A DNA stretch of 64,000 nucleotides from Nocardia xishanensis NBRC 101358 (GCF_001613365.1 NZ_BDCF01000015.1:62001-126000); one strand, 5' to 3'. Shown: positions 32,612 through 41,137, numbered from the stretch's first letter. Made by a program: numbers and translations. Notes: generated by a model from the letters alone, not told the origin.

Positions 32612-35600
32612 TCATGATTTCGAAGCATTGTTCTGAGATGCCGCGATCCATGCCGCGATCTGTGCCCGGGAGGTGAACCCGAGCTTGGTCAAAAGATGCT
32701 CGACGTGTCCCTGGGCGGTGCGTGGTGAGATGACCAGACGAGTGGCGATCTCCCGATTGGTCAGGCCTTCGGCGATCAGTTCGGCGACTTCCCGCTCCCG
32801 CTTGGTCAGTTTGCGACCGGCAACGTCCGCGGAGGTGGGCGGGGCGTTTTCACCCAGGGCGTAGGCGATCGCGGCATCGAAACTGAGCGCGGCGCCCTCC
32901 CGCTGGGCTGCAGCGTATGCCTGCGCGCTCATCGCCTCGCGAGTCAGACGCTCGCACTCTTCGTGGCGGACGAGCAGGTACGAATACCAGGTCGGCGAAG
33001 CGCCCATCGACCGGTCGATCTGATCAGCGGCCGCCATCAACACGACCGCACGCTCGGCATCCTGTTCGTCGGTGGCGATCCGCGCCAATGCGCGTAGGCA
33101 CATGCTCGTGTTCGTGCGGTCGTTCAGCGCCCGGCTCACCCGCAGCGCCCGCTCGAGTAATCGAGTCGCCCGCGCGAGGTCCCCCTGCCGGCACGACGCC
33201 ACAGCCAGCGCCCACATCACGTAAGGGCGGTACATCGTTTCGCCGTGCTCTTCGACGATGGCGAGTGCGTGCTCGTAGTACTCGACGGCCCTTTCCGTAT
33301 CGTTGCGCAGTTGCTGGGTGTACCCGAGCAGTGTCAACGAGTTGACTCGGAAGAAGACGTTGTCGAGTTCGGTATACGCCTGGACAGCCTTTTCGAGGTA
33401 CGGGCGTGCGGCAGAAGGTTTTCCGCTGAGTATCGCGAGAATTCCCTCGATGAGGTCGATGTGTGCGCGGGCAAAGGGGGCGGTGGTCTTCTCGACGAGC
33501 GGGCGCCCTAGGCGCACGAAACCCTCCACCGCGGCAAGGTCGCCCTGCACCGCGGCCATGATGCAGGCGACGTAGAGCGCCGCCGCCTGGTCGATGGTGA
33601 GTGGGCCGGTGCGGCGAGCCAGCAGACGGTCCAGCCAGCGGCGAGCCTCACTCAGCGAGCCTTGGGAGTACCAGAACGGCCAGATAGCGGCGGCGATCCG
33701 AATCCCGGCTTCGGGGTTGTCGGAGACGCAGAACTCCAGCGCTCGCCGAAGGTTCGGCTGCTCCCGACCGAACCGGGAGATCCACTCCAGTGCTCGGGGG
33801 CTGGACCATTCGGTATACGCGCCGAAGGCGAGCCGTACGTACCAGTCGCGGTGGCGGCGTCGGTACTCGAGGTATTCGCCGGTCTCCCTTGCCTTTTCGT
33901 GACCGTAGTCGCGCACGGTGTCGAGCATTCGGAACCGAACCGCGGTATCCGATTCCTCCCGTATCAATATCGACTTGTCGACCAGGGAGGCCACCGTGTC
34001 CAGGAAATCCTCTGCCGTGGGATCGTCGCCGCAGACGTATTGGGCCGCCTCGAGTTCGAAGCTTCCGGCGAACACCGAGAGCTGGGCCCATACTCGTTGT
34101 TCCGTCGGCGTGCACAGGTCGTGGCTCCAGTCGATGCACATGCGCAAGGTCTGTTGCCGCGGCGGGGCGCTCCTGCTGCCGCGGGTGAGCAATGCGAAAC
34201 GATCGGTCAGCCGCTGCAAGATCTGCTCCGGCGACATGACTCGCAGCCGGGCTGTCGCCAGCTCGATCGGCAACGGCAGGCCGTCCAGCTGCCGGCAGAT
34301 CCCGGCGATGGTGGCCATGTTGTCGTCGGTGATCTCGAAGCCCGCGACAGCCGTGGCGGCCCGTTCGGCGAACAGCCTCATCGCGTCGTTGCGGGACAGG
34401 CTCCTGGGTAACTGGTCGGGGTCGGGGACAGCAAGCGGGTGTACCGGCAATACCGCTTCTCCGTCGAGGCCGATCGGTTCGCGACTCGTCGCGAGAATCC
34501 GCAACCTGGGACACACGCGAAGCAATGATTCGGCGAGCTCGGCGACGGCGGCGACCATTTGCTCGCAATTGTCCAACACGAGCAGCAATTCCCGATCGGC
34601 CAGGAATTCGGCGAGTACCTCGCGCAGCGGACGCGCCGACCGGTCCTGCAACCCCAGCGCGTTCGCCACGATGCTCGCCAGCAGCCGCTCGTCACGCACC
34701 TCGCCGATTTCCACGAAAGTCACACCGTCGGCGAACTCACCCTGCACGGTGGTGGCGACCCGCACCGCCAGCCGGGTCTTGCCCACCCCGCCCATCCCGG
34801 TCAACGTCACCAACCGCGCGATCGACAACGAGTTCTTCGCTTCGGCCAGCTCGGTACGTCGATTCACGAAACTGGTCAGCTCCAACGGAGCCTTCCCCGG
34901 TCGAGAAGTCTGCGACGGCCGGCTCCGATTCGATCCTGCCGAGGAAGACTTCCCGCGTGTGGGTGGCGTGGGCTCGTCCTCGGCTTCGGACCGGGTATGC
35001 AGAGCCATCTCGTCGACGGGAAATCCATGGTGGCGTTGCGAGGCCTGGAGTTGCTCACCCAGCTCCGCGGCGGACGGGCGGCTGCGCGGGTCGCTGTGCA
35101 TGGCACGTTCGACTATGGCGCTGACATCCTCGGCAATGCCCTGCTCCCGCAGATCAGGGACCGGCTCGGAGGTGATCCGAACGAACTGAGCCACCAACTG
35201 CTCACCGCTGCGGCGTTCGAAGGCGGCGTGACCGGTGATCGCGGCGAACAAGGTAGCGCCCAAGCCGTAGACGTCCGCGGCGGGACTCGGTGACTGGCCC
35301 GCGAGGACTTCCGGCGCGGTAAAGGCCGGTGTACCTGTCACGATGCCGGTGCCGGTGACGAACCCGCCCGCGAAATGGGCGATTCCGAAGTCCACCAGCG
35401 TCGGCTCGTCGTAGTCGGTGAAAAGGATGTTCGCGGGTTTCATGTCGCGATGCAGGACCCCGAAGCGATGCGCCGTGTCCAGAGCACCGGCCAGTTTCAC
35501 CCCGAGCCGCAGCGCTTCCCTCAGCTCCAGCGGCCCGCCGCTGCGGATCCGTGCGTCGAGAGAGCCGCGCGGGTAGTACGGCATCACGAGGAAAGGCCGA

Positions 35601-35890
35601 CCGTTGCCGGTGACACCGGCATGCAGGACGTGCACGATATTGGGGTGCCCGGTCAGCCGGCCCGCTGCCCGCTGCTCGCGGAAGAACCGCTCCCGATTGT
35701 CCTCGTCGAGGTGGGCGGTGAGCAGTTTGACCGCCACTACCCGGTCGAGCTCGGCCTGCGTGCACCGGTAGACGACACCGAACCCGCCACGGCCGATCTC
35801 CACGGCGTCGTCGAACCCGGCCGCGGCCAGTTCCGCCGCGACGGAACCAGACGCGTCGCGTTGCGTTGCGAGTGGATCGGCGCCGGTCAT
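32612..35890 (-). CDS. Ser/Thr kinase - NB-ARC ATPase - TPR - LuxR regulator
   Basis: A 1092-residue multidomain regulator. Kinase domain at 28-290: EIGRGGFGVVY (32-41), ATP-binding K55, HRDMKPAN (147-154), DFG 167-169. A Ser/Arg/Pro linker follows, then an NB-ARC/AAA-type ATPase with Walker A TGMGGVGKT (K371) and LLVLDNCEQ, then helical TPR-like repeats to about 1010, and a C-terminal LuxR-type HTH (LTKREREVAELIAEGLTNRE, ISPRTAQGHVEHLLTKLG). All catalytic residues are present. The layout resembles mycobacterial PknK, which couples a kinase to a MalT-like regulator, although PknK details differ. It probably phosphorylates itself and controls transcription; the target is unknown. ATG 35890 is chosen over a GTG nine codons upstream. 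Confidence 0.92.
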   Translation of the reverse strand: MTGADPLATQRDASGSVAAELAAAGFDDAVEIGRGGFGVVYRCTQAELDRVVAVKLLTAHLDEDNRERFFREQRAAGRLTGHPNIVHVLHAGVTGNGRPFLVMPYYPRGSLDARIRSGGPLELREALRLGVKLAGALDTAHRFGVLHRDMKPANILFTDYDEPTLVDFGIAHFAGGFVTGTGIVTGTPAFTAPEVLAGQSPSPAADVYGLGATLFAAITGHAAFERRSGEQLVAQFVRITSEPVPDLREQGIAEDVSAIVERAMHSDPRSRPSAAELGEQLQASQRHHGFPVDEMALHTRSEAEDEPTPPTRGKSSSAGSNRSRPSQTSRPGKAPLELTSFVNRRTELAEAKNSLSIARLVTLTGMGGVGKTRLAVRVATTVQGEFADGVTFVEIGEVRDERLLASIVANALGLQDRSARPLREVLAEFLADRELLLVLDNCEQMVAAVAELAESLLRVCPRLRILATSREPIGLDGEAVLPVHPLAVPDPDQLPRSLSRNDAMRLFAERAATAVAGFEITDDNMATIAGICRQLDGLPLPIELATARLRVMSPEQILQRLTDRFALLTRGSRSAPPRQQTLRMCIDWSHDLCTPTEQRVWAQLSVFAGSFELEAAQYVCGDDPTAEDFLDTVASLVDKSILIREESDTAVRFRMLDTVRDYGHEKARETGEYLEYRRRHRDWYVRLAFGAYTEWSSPRALEWISRFGREQPNLRRALEFCVSDNPEAGIRIAAAIWPFWYSQGSLSEARRWLDRLLARRTGPLTIDQAAALYVACIMAAVQGDLAAVEGFVRLGRPLVEKTTAPFARAHIDLIEGILAILSGKPSAARPYLEKAVQAYTELDNVFFRVNSLTLLGYTQQLRNDTERAVEYYEHALAIVEEHGETMYRPYVMWALAVASCRQGDLARATRLLERALRVSRALNDRTNTSMCLRALARIATDEQDAERAVVLMAAADQIDRSMGASPTWYSYLLVRHEECERLTREAMSAQAYAAAQREGAALSFDAAIAYALGENAPPTSADVAGRKLTKREREVAELIAEGLTNREIATRLVISPRTAQGHVEHLLTKLGFTSRAQIAAWIAASQNNASKS

Positions 35891-36023
35891 CGACCTACAC
35901 CGATTCACCCGATCCACGCCATAGCAACAGCACCACTATCCTGCTCACCTCTCGATGACTACCTCGAGGATATCGCCACGGTACGGCAAACTCGCGCGCG
36001 CTGTGTAGAGCCATACTGTCCCG

Positions 36024-36180
36024 GTGACCGATACAGAGGACCGCTCGCGCGCGGCCCGGACCCGAGCGCGGCTGCTCGATGCGGCGGCGGTCGCCTTCGC
36101 TGGAAGCGGTTCGCACGGCTCGACGACCCACGACATCACATCGATCGCCGGCGTCAGGACCGGGGCGTACTACGTGTACG
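36024..36180 (+). pseudogene. TetR N-terminal fragment
   Basis: Reads MTDTEDRSRAARTRARLLDA and GSTTHDITSIAGVRTGAYYV, a TetR HTH without its ligand domain. Homology ends near 36180, exactly where a fragment of an unrelated oxidoreductase begins in another frame. About 52 residues remain of a usual 200. Confidence 0.75.
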
Positions 36181-36186
36181 ACCCCG

Positions 36187-36717
36187 CCCGCCGACCTCGT
36201 GATGTTCGATCTCGCCCCGGCCGCGATCGCCGATATCGCCGGTGACCGACTGCCGTCGCCGGTCTCCCGAGCGTACCGGCGATTCCGGCACGGGCCCGCC
36301 GCCTACAAGGTCAGTCTTGCTGTCGAGGACGGCGTCCCGTGGACCAACCCCACGCCGACAAGGCGGGAAAACCTGCACGTCTGCGGCAGCGCGGCGGATG
36401 TGGTCCGTGCCGAACGCGCAATCCATCGAGGCCGGCTTCCCGACCGGCCCTTCATCGTCGTCGGACAGCAATACCTCGCCGACCCGAAACGATCAAGCGG
36501 AAACGTACACCCGATCGACCTTTACGCGCATGTGCCACAAGGATATTCGGAGGATGCCACCGACGTACTGCTCGACGCGGTCGAGCGGTTCGCACCCGGG
36601 TTCCGGGATAGCATCGTCGCCACCACCGTGGTCGGCCCCGCCGCCACGCAGGTCTACAACCCCAACTATGTCGCCGGAGACATTCTCACCGGCAACAAGA
36701 GCATCCGCTCGGCATAG
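36187..36717 (+). pseudogene. Internal fragment of a phytoene-desaturase-like FAD oxidoreductase
   Basis: About 175 residues: PADLVMFDLAPAAIADIAGDRLP, FRHGPAAYKVSLAVEDGVPW, IVVGQQYLADPKRS and YAHVPQGYSEDATDVLL, then GDILTG near the stop. This matches the middle of NAD(P)/FAD-dependent phytoene dehydrogenase-like proteins of about 500 residues. Both the FAD-binding N-terminus and the usual C-terminal GxGxHGMCG region are missing. It is joined head-on to the TetR fragment, so both genes are debris of a rearrangement. Confidence 0.72.
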
Positions 36718-36740
36718 GCGGTGGCAATGTCTTGCCGAGA

Positions 36741-37691
36741 TCAAGATCTACCGGTATCCCGACGCTCTCTCCGGGGAAGCCTGGGCCATGTGGGCTCGAT
36801 CCGTGTTTGCCCGCGCATGATGTCGACGGCGAATTGCGCATATTCGACGGCGATTTGTTGTTGAGAGACGGGGCCGCCGGGCCGGAACCACTGCGGCAGG
36901 GACGTGCACATGGTGGCGACGGCGCGGGCGGCTTCGCGCGGGTGGCGGGTGGTGAACTCGCCCGCCCGGATGCCGGAGGCGACTTGGTCGTCGATCATTC
37001 GCTGAATGTCGCTGCGCAGAGCGGCGATTCGGGAGCGGCTGGGTTCGTCGAAGCTGCGCATCTCGCTGGCCCCGATGAACGCGAGGTCACTGCGGTGCGT
37101 GTGGAACAACGCGAGGGCTTCGACCATGTTGGCGAATCGTTCGACCACGGTGTCACCGTCGTCGCGCGCCGCCGGGATTCGCCAATGCAGTTCGGCCATC
37201 CCGAGATCGAATATGGCGACGAGCAGATCTTGCTTACTCGGGTAGTAGTGGTAGATGCCTGCGACACTCATACCGGCGTTGGCCGCGATACTCCTCATCG
37301 TCGCGCCGTGGTAACCGGTTTGCATGAATGCTGCGATCGCCGCGCCGAGAGCCGGATCCAGGTTCAGGGGTTCGAAGGTGCGCCATCTTTGCCCGGCACC
37401 TGTCGACCTGGCGGGTGATGTGTCGGTGGCGTCGGCGGCTGACGGTAGCCGGGGGGCGAGAATGTCGACGGTGGCGACGCCGAGTTCGGCGGCGATCCGG
37501 TCGAGTCGGCCGACGGTCAGTGGTGTTTTGCCGTTCTCGATGGCGCTGAGGGTCCCAGCGCTGACGCCGATACTGCGCGCCAGTTCGCGCAGCGAGATTC
37601 CAGCCGCCGTCCGAGCCTGGCGCACCAGATGGCCCGCACCGGTGTCGCCGGAACCCTCACCGACAACCGCATGTTCAGTCACACTGAACAT
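36741..37691 (-). CDS. Double-HTH regulator: XRE domain fused to TetR
   Basis: A 316-residue protein with two DNA-binding modules. Residues 20-80 form an XRE/Cro HTH (VRQARTAAGISLRELARSIG, VSAGTLSAIENGKTPLTVG). Residues about 110-300 form a TetR regulator (LGAAIAAFMQTGYHGATMRS, AGIYHYYPSKQDLLVAIFD) with its ligand domain. The TetR part resembles regulators of acyl-CoA or lipid catabolism in mycobacteria, but this is only a family-level similarity. A perfect 23-bp dyad at 37670-37692 overlaps the start codon, so autorepression is likely. If a start further inside is used, the dyad would be upstream; no clear alternative codon with a ribosome binding site is seen. Confidence 0.88.
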   Translation of the reverse strand: MFSVTEHAVVGEGSGDTGAGHLVRQARTAAGISLRELARSIGVSAGTLSAIENGKTPLTVGRLDRIAAELGVATVDILAPRLPSAADATDTSPARSTGAGQRWRTFEPLNLDPALGAAIAAFMQTGYHGATMRSIAANAGMSVAGIYHYYPSKQDLLVAIFDLGMAELHWRIPAARDDGDTVVERFANMVEALALFHTHRSDLAFIGASEMRSFDEPSRSRIAALRSDIQRMIDDQVASGIRAGEFTTRHPREAARAVATMCTSLPQWFRPGGPVSQQQIAVEYAQFAVDIMRGQTRIEPTWPRLPRRERRDTGRS

Positions 37692-37692
37692 G
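37670..37692. promoter_or_regulatory. Perfect dyad over the XRE-TetR start codon
   Basis: Arms CATGTTCAGT and ACTGAACATG with a CAC centre, 10-bp perfect symmetry. It covers codons 1-7 of the regulator, which implies a promoter immediately upstream, a leaderless mRNA or roadblock repression. Confidence 0.7.
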
Positions 37693-37841
37693 CTACATCG
37701 TCCTTGCGTAATATCTTGCGGAAGTAGCGATCGAGTCTTGACATCACTGCAAGGGTGCAGTGACCATAGTCACCAACTGAACGTCTACCTATCGAACGCA
37801 CGGTGACTGTTCAGAACGTCGGGTAAGTGGAAGGATGCGCG

Positions 37842-38264
37842 ATGGCTGAGACTCCGGTCCTCGGCGATCTGCTGCTCGCCGATCGCGCTACCGCGCCGGA
37901 GGTCCCGGGCCCAGTGAGGGCTGTCGTCACACTTTCCAGGCTCGAGACCCACGGAGGGCTCGTGAGATGCGTGCAGCAGCCGGCCCAACTCACTGCGGAA
38001 CCCACTTCTGGCGTTGCGTACGACTGGCGATCCAGCCCTCGGCGCACAGGACTGTCGCGACGAGACAATCACTACCATTCGCCGGTTCGCGCACCACCGA
38101 TTTCAGAACGGCGAACACGTCGATCCATATCCTCTGGCTTGCGGCGGGCCGCGTGTTGCCGCCCTCCTTCCTGGCAGACGGGTAAATGTGATCCATATCT
38201 CGTTGCCTCTTGCTATTACTGCTATCGCCGGAGGTGTCTCGCACTGACTCGAACCAAGGATTGA
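37842..38264 (+). CDS. Possible hypothetical protein
   Basis: ATG 37842 follows GGAAGGA. The frame gives 140 residues; the first 55 (MAETPVLGDLLLADRATAPE and on) look protein-like, the rest is Arg/Ser-rich with irregular composition. I do not recognise it. It is divergent from the XRE-TetR gene and could be a gene under its control or a decayed one. Confidence 0.25.
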   Translation: MAETPVLGDLLLADRATAPEVPGPVRAVVTLSRLETHGGLVRCVQQPAQLTAEPTSGVAYDWRSSPRRTGLSRRDNHYHSPVRAPPISERRTRRSISSGLRRAACCRPPSWQTGKCDPYLVASCYYCYRRRCLALTRTKD

Positions 38265-38266
38265 TC

Positions 38267-38557
38267 ATGAATTCTCACGAAATAGATATCGACAGAGCCG
38301 GGTTTCATGCGGCTATGGAAGCGCTGATGATGGACGATCCCCATCCCGGTGATTACTTCGAAGACCCCAGTGACTACTTTCGGGATTGCCCCTCGCGATG
38401 GCTGCGCAGAGCGCTCTACGCGTATGAATGGGCAAAGCGGACCTACCATGCTCAGAATCGCGATTCCATGCCGTACCAGGAGCTTCCACAGCCTGGCGCG
38501 GCTCGTGAAGCGGTCCTGCTTCACGAGGCTGGAGAGCATGCGGGACGGACGCTGTGA
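38267..38557 (+). CDS. Small hypothetical protein, first of a coupled pair
   Basis: A 96-residue acidic, aromatic-rich protein with AAGGA 6 bp before the ATG. It reads MNSHEIDIDRAGFHAAMEAL, DDPHPGDYFEDPSDYFRDCP, then a helical C-terminal part RWLRRALYAYEWAKRTYHAQ. No signal peptide or membrane segment, and no family is recognised. Its TGA overlaps the next ATG by one base, so the pair is translationally coupled. The size and coupling would suit a two-component small system, for example phage-related or toxin-antitoxin, but nothing in the sequence proves it. Confidence 0.6.
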   Translation: MNSHEIDIDRAGFHAAMEALMMDDPHPGDYFEDPSDYFRDCPSRWLRRALYAYEWAKRTYHAQNRDSMPYQELPQPGAAREAVLLHEAGEHAGRTL

Positions 38558-38748
38558 TGACTACTCGGAATTGTTCGGTGTGTAACAACCGCATGCATAC
38601 GGAGTACGACTACAGAAATGGCCGTCATCGAGATTGTGAGAATGGCATTGCCAACCTGAATTCCGAAGACTTGGAAGCTCTGGCCCCGTGGCTCAATCCC
38701 CGTTCGTATCTCGATTCCCGCCCAAGAGTTGAAATCGCCGGATCCTAG
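38557..38748 (+). CDS. Small Cys-motif hypothetical protein, second of a coupled pair
   Basis: A 63-residue protein: MTTRNCSVCNNRMHTEYDYR, then HRDCENG, and SEDLEALAPWLNPRSYLD. The CxxC followed by a His/Cys pair (H..DC) suggests a small zinc-binding knuckle. Start by overlap with the upstream stop (38555-38557). No homologue is recognised. Probably co-transcribed with the 96-residue gene. The gap to the next gene (38749-38866) holds nothing. Confidence 0.55.
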   Translation: MTTRNCSVCNNRMHTEYDYRNGRHRDCENGIANLNSEDLEALAPWLNPRSYLDSRPRVEIAGS

Positions 38749-38866
38749 GTCACGTCTCGTTCCGCTGACATTGGATTCGCCTCCGGGCGGGCGTGCGCGA
38801 CGCTCTCCCGACAACCGCGTCGGATGCTTCACAACAGAGTGAACCTGGAGACGGCTTCGGCCGGAT

Positions 38867-39769
38867 TCACCTGTGCTTCTCGGCGGATACGTAACGCGCC
38901 TGCCGCATTCGGTCGAGCAGTTCGGCGGGCAGGTCGGCGGGCAAGTCGGTGATCGGGCGGCCGTAGGTGGCGGCCAGGTCGAAGGGAGTGGCGCGCTCGA
39001 CCGACCAGCCGTGCCGCGACAACCAGTCCCCAGGATCGGCGCGGGCATCGTCATACCACAGGTCATGAACGTTCAGGTTGCCGAACGGGTTGCTGCCGAA
39101 GAACTTTTCCTCCATGTCGAAGTGCCGCTGGTCCAGGCCGCGGCCGAAGTCGTCGGTGGCCACGCAGCTGCCAGGCGCGGACAGTGCGTCGATGCGTTCG
39201 AACAATGCGTCGTGTGCCGAACCCGGCAGGAACGGCAACAGCCCCTCGGCCGACCACGCTGCCGGCTGCCCCGGATCGAAATCCGCCGCAGTGAGCGCGG
39301 CGGGCCAATCATCGCGCAGATCGACCGCCAGCGCACGCCGATCGGCCGTGGCAACCGCGCCGTGATCGGCGAGCACCCGGTCCTTGAACTCCAAAACGCG
39401 CGGCTGATCGATCTCGAAGACAACCGTGCCCGCGGGCCAGTCCAGTCGATACGCGCGTGCGTCCAGACCGGATGCCAGGATCACTGCCTGCCGCACACCC
39501 CGCTGCCACGCCGCGGCGAAGAACTCGTCGAAGAACTTTGTCCGAACCCCCATCAACCGCCCGAACCGACCGACTGCGCCCGCCGACGCCGGATCGTCCA
39601 GCATCCGCAAAAAGTGCGGCTCACCCGCCGCCTCGACGAACCACGCCGCATAGTCGTCGTGGATCATCGGCTCGGGATCGATCGTCTCGAGCGCGCGAAA
39701 CGTGGCGACGCCAAGGGCGGTCAGACCCACGCTCGTCACGATGTCCCAGCTGTCTCCGTCCGTTCGCAT
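38867..39769 (-). CDS. SAM-dependent methyltransferase (TIGR00027 / Rv0726c-like)
   Basis: A 300-residue methyltransferase of the family that is greatly expanded in mycobacteria and nocardiae. It shows SWDIVTSVGLTALGVATFRA, a conserved acidic turn IHDDYAAWFV, the SAM motif AVILASGLDARAYRLDWP with VFEIDQPRVLEFK, and AEGLLPFLPGSAHDALFERI. ATG 39769 follows GGGGTGA. Crystal structures of this family show a class I fold; substrates are mostly unknown. It is a paralogue of the divergent 6835-7698 enzyme. Confidence 0.92.
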   Translation of the reverse strand: MRTDGDSWDIVTSVGLTALGVATFRALETIDPEPMIHDDYAAWFVEAAGEPHFLRMLDDPASAGAVGRFGRLMGVRTKFFDEFFAAAWQRGVRQAVILASGLDARAYRLDWPAGTVVFEIDQPRVLEFKDRVLADHGAVATADRRALAVDLRDDWPAALTAADFDPGQPAAWSAEGLLPFLPGSAHDALFERIDALSAPGSCVATDDFGRGLDQRHFDMEEKFFGSNPFGNLNVHDLWYDDARADPGDWLSRHGWSVERATPFDLAATYGRPITDLPADLPAELLDRMRQARYVSAEKHR

Positions 39770-39918
39770 CGATATCACCCCATGGTGTCAGCGATCATCA
39801 GGGCCGTGCCGAAGCGGAGCAAACTCTCCGCATCCACCCCATCGATCTTCCTCTCGTTGGGAACCTCCGGGCAACGCCCGACCTGCGTCGCCCGTGATGG
39901 CTGTGGCCGATCCAGCGC

Positions 39919-40791
39919 CTACACCGGCCTGATATCGGTGGGCAGACCGAATCGTTCGGCCAACGCCGACATCTGGTCGTGCTGTTCGTCGGCGGTCGCT
40001 GCGGTCACGTTGACGACGATGCGGGTGACACCGTGTTCCGCGAGTCGCCCGGCGCGCTCGACCGTCAGTTCGGCCGATTCCCAGCGGGTGTACTCGAGGG
40101 CGGCCGGGTCGCGGCCTGCTTCGACGGCGGCCTTGCGCGCCAGGTCGATCTGCAGGTCGCGCTCGTCCTCGTCGAGTATGCCGCCGGCGAAGTAGCCGTC
40201 GCCGCGGAGTCCGGCGCGGCGGGCGGCGGCGCGGCTCGACCCGCCGACGTGAATCGGAAGATCCGTTGTGCCAAAGGGTTTCGGGTAGCTGCACAGCTTG
40301 TCGAAGGCGAAGAATTCGCCGTGATGGTCGACGCCATCGGGGCCGCCGGACCACAGCAGGCGCAGCACGTCGATCGCCTCGTCCGCGCGGCGGCCGCGGG
40401 TGCGGAAGTCGACGCCCATGGCCTGCGCCTCGCCAGGGAGGGCGCCAAGGCCGACGGTGAGCAGGCGCATGCGGCCCTCGGACAGCGTGTCGATGGTGGC
40501 CAGGCGTTTGGCGAGCACCACAGGGTGGCGGTACGGCAGCAGCAGTACGCCGGTGCCGAGCAGCAGGCGTTGGGTGGCGGCGACGACGAAGCTCAGGCAG
40601 TCCAGGGGGTCGAAGTAGGGCAGCGTCGGAGGTAGTTCTCCGGCGCCGTAGTTCGCGCCCGGATACAGCACGATGTGGTCCTGGACGTACAGCGCCTCGA
40701 ACCCGCACTGCTCGGCATGCCGGGCGAACGAGACGAGACGGTCGGGATCGGTCCCGTTGAACGGCGTCGGGTAACTGAGGGCGAATTTCAC
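39919..40791 (-). CDS. LLM-class F420-dependent oxidoreductase
   Basis: A 290-residue luciferase-like (alpha/beta barrel) oxidoreductase. Visible: VKFALSYPTPF, ARHAEQCGFEALYVQDHIVL, VAATQRLLLGTGVLLLPYRH, TVGLGALPGEAQAMGVDFRT and GGSSRAAARRAGLRGDGYF. Such enzymes use coenzyme F420 or FMN. The GTG start at 40791 follows AGGAA and overlaps the stop of the 54-residue MerR mini-gene (GTGA), so the two are translationally coupled. The coupling implies that they are regulated together. Confidence 0.9.
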   Translation of the reverse strand: MKFALSYPTPFNGTDPDRLVSFARHAEQCGFEALYVQDHIVLYPGANYGAGELPPTLPYFDPLDCLSFVVAATQRLLLGTGVLLLPYRHPVVLAKRLATIDTLSEGRMRLLTVGLGALPGEAQAMGVDFRTRGRRADEAIDVLRLLWSGGPDGVDHHGEFFAFDKLCSYPKPFGTTDLPIHVGGSSRAAARRAGLRGDGYFAGGILDEDERDLQIDLARKAAVEAGRDPAALEYTRWESAELTVERAGRLAEHGVTRIVVNVTAATADEQHDQMSALAERFGLPTDIRPV

Positions 40792-40952
40792 ATGTATTCC
40801 TTCGTTTTCGCGTCGGCGATTTCCAGCTCGCCCTCGTCGTACACCCGGTAGCCGTTCGCCGACCGCCGCGCCCGCACCAATCCCTGCTGTTCGTAATACC
40901 GCAGCATGCGGGCGCTCGTACCGGAACGATCGGCGAACTCTCCGATCAGCAT
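40788..40952 (-). CDS. MerR-type mini-protein (HTH only, 54 residues)
   Basis: Reads MLIGEFADRSGTSARMLRYY, then EQQGLVRARRSANGYRVYD and a short tail ending KEYM. This is the MerR winged HTH, but it stops before the wing helix and the dimerisation helix. A near-perfect Shine-Dalgarno (AGGAGG) precedes ATG 40952 by 5 bp, and its stop overlaps the next GTG, so it is well placed to be translated. It may be a truncated relic of a MerR gene or a functional mini-regulator. A MerR-type dyad lies upstream at 40991-41006. Confidence 0.72.
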   Translation of the reverse strand: MLIGEFADRSGTSARMLRYYEQQGLVRARRSANGYRVYDEGELEIADAKTKEYM

Positions 40953-40990
40953 GCGACCTCCTCACCACACCGGCGCCGAAACGCTGAACC

Positions 40991-41006
40991 TTGTCACCGA
41001 TGTCAA
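40991..41006. promoter_or_regulatory. MerR-type operator before the MerR mini-gene
   Basis: On the minus strand the site reads TTGACATCGGTGACAA, with TTGC-like sequence just upstream as a -35 candidate. It shares TTGACAT, GGTG and CA with the site at 41931-41944, so one MerR protein may bind both. Confidence 0.6.
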
Positions 41007-41137
41007 GGCAAGACCGGTCCAAAGGTGTTCCGGCCAGCCCTGATTCATCTCGACGACTGCCTTGCCGTTGACCTGATGTGCGGGCAGGGCGTCGATGGCT
41101 CGGTGCTCGCCGCTTCCCGCTGACAGTCGCGCTTGTG

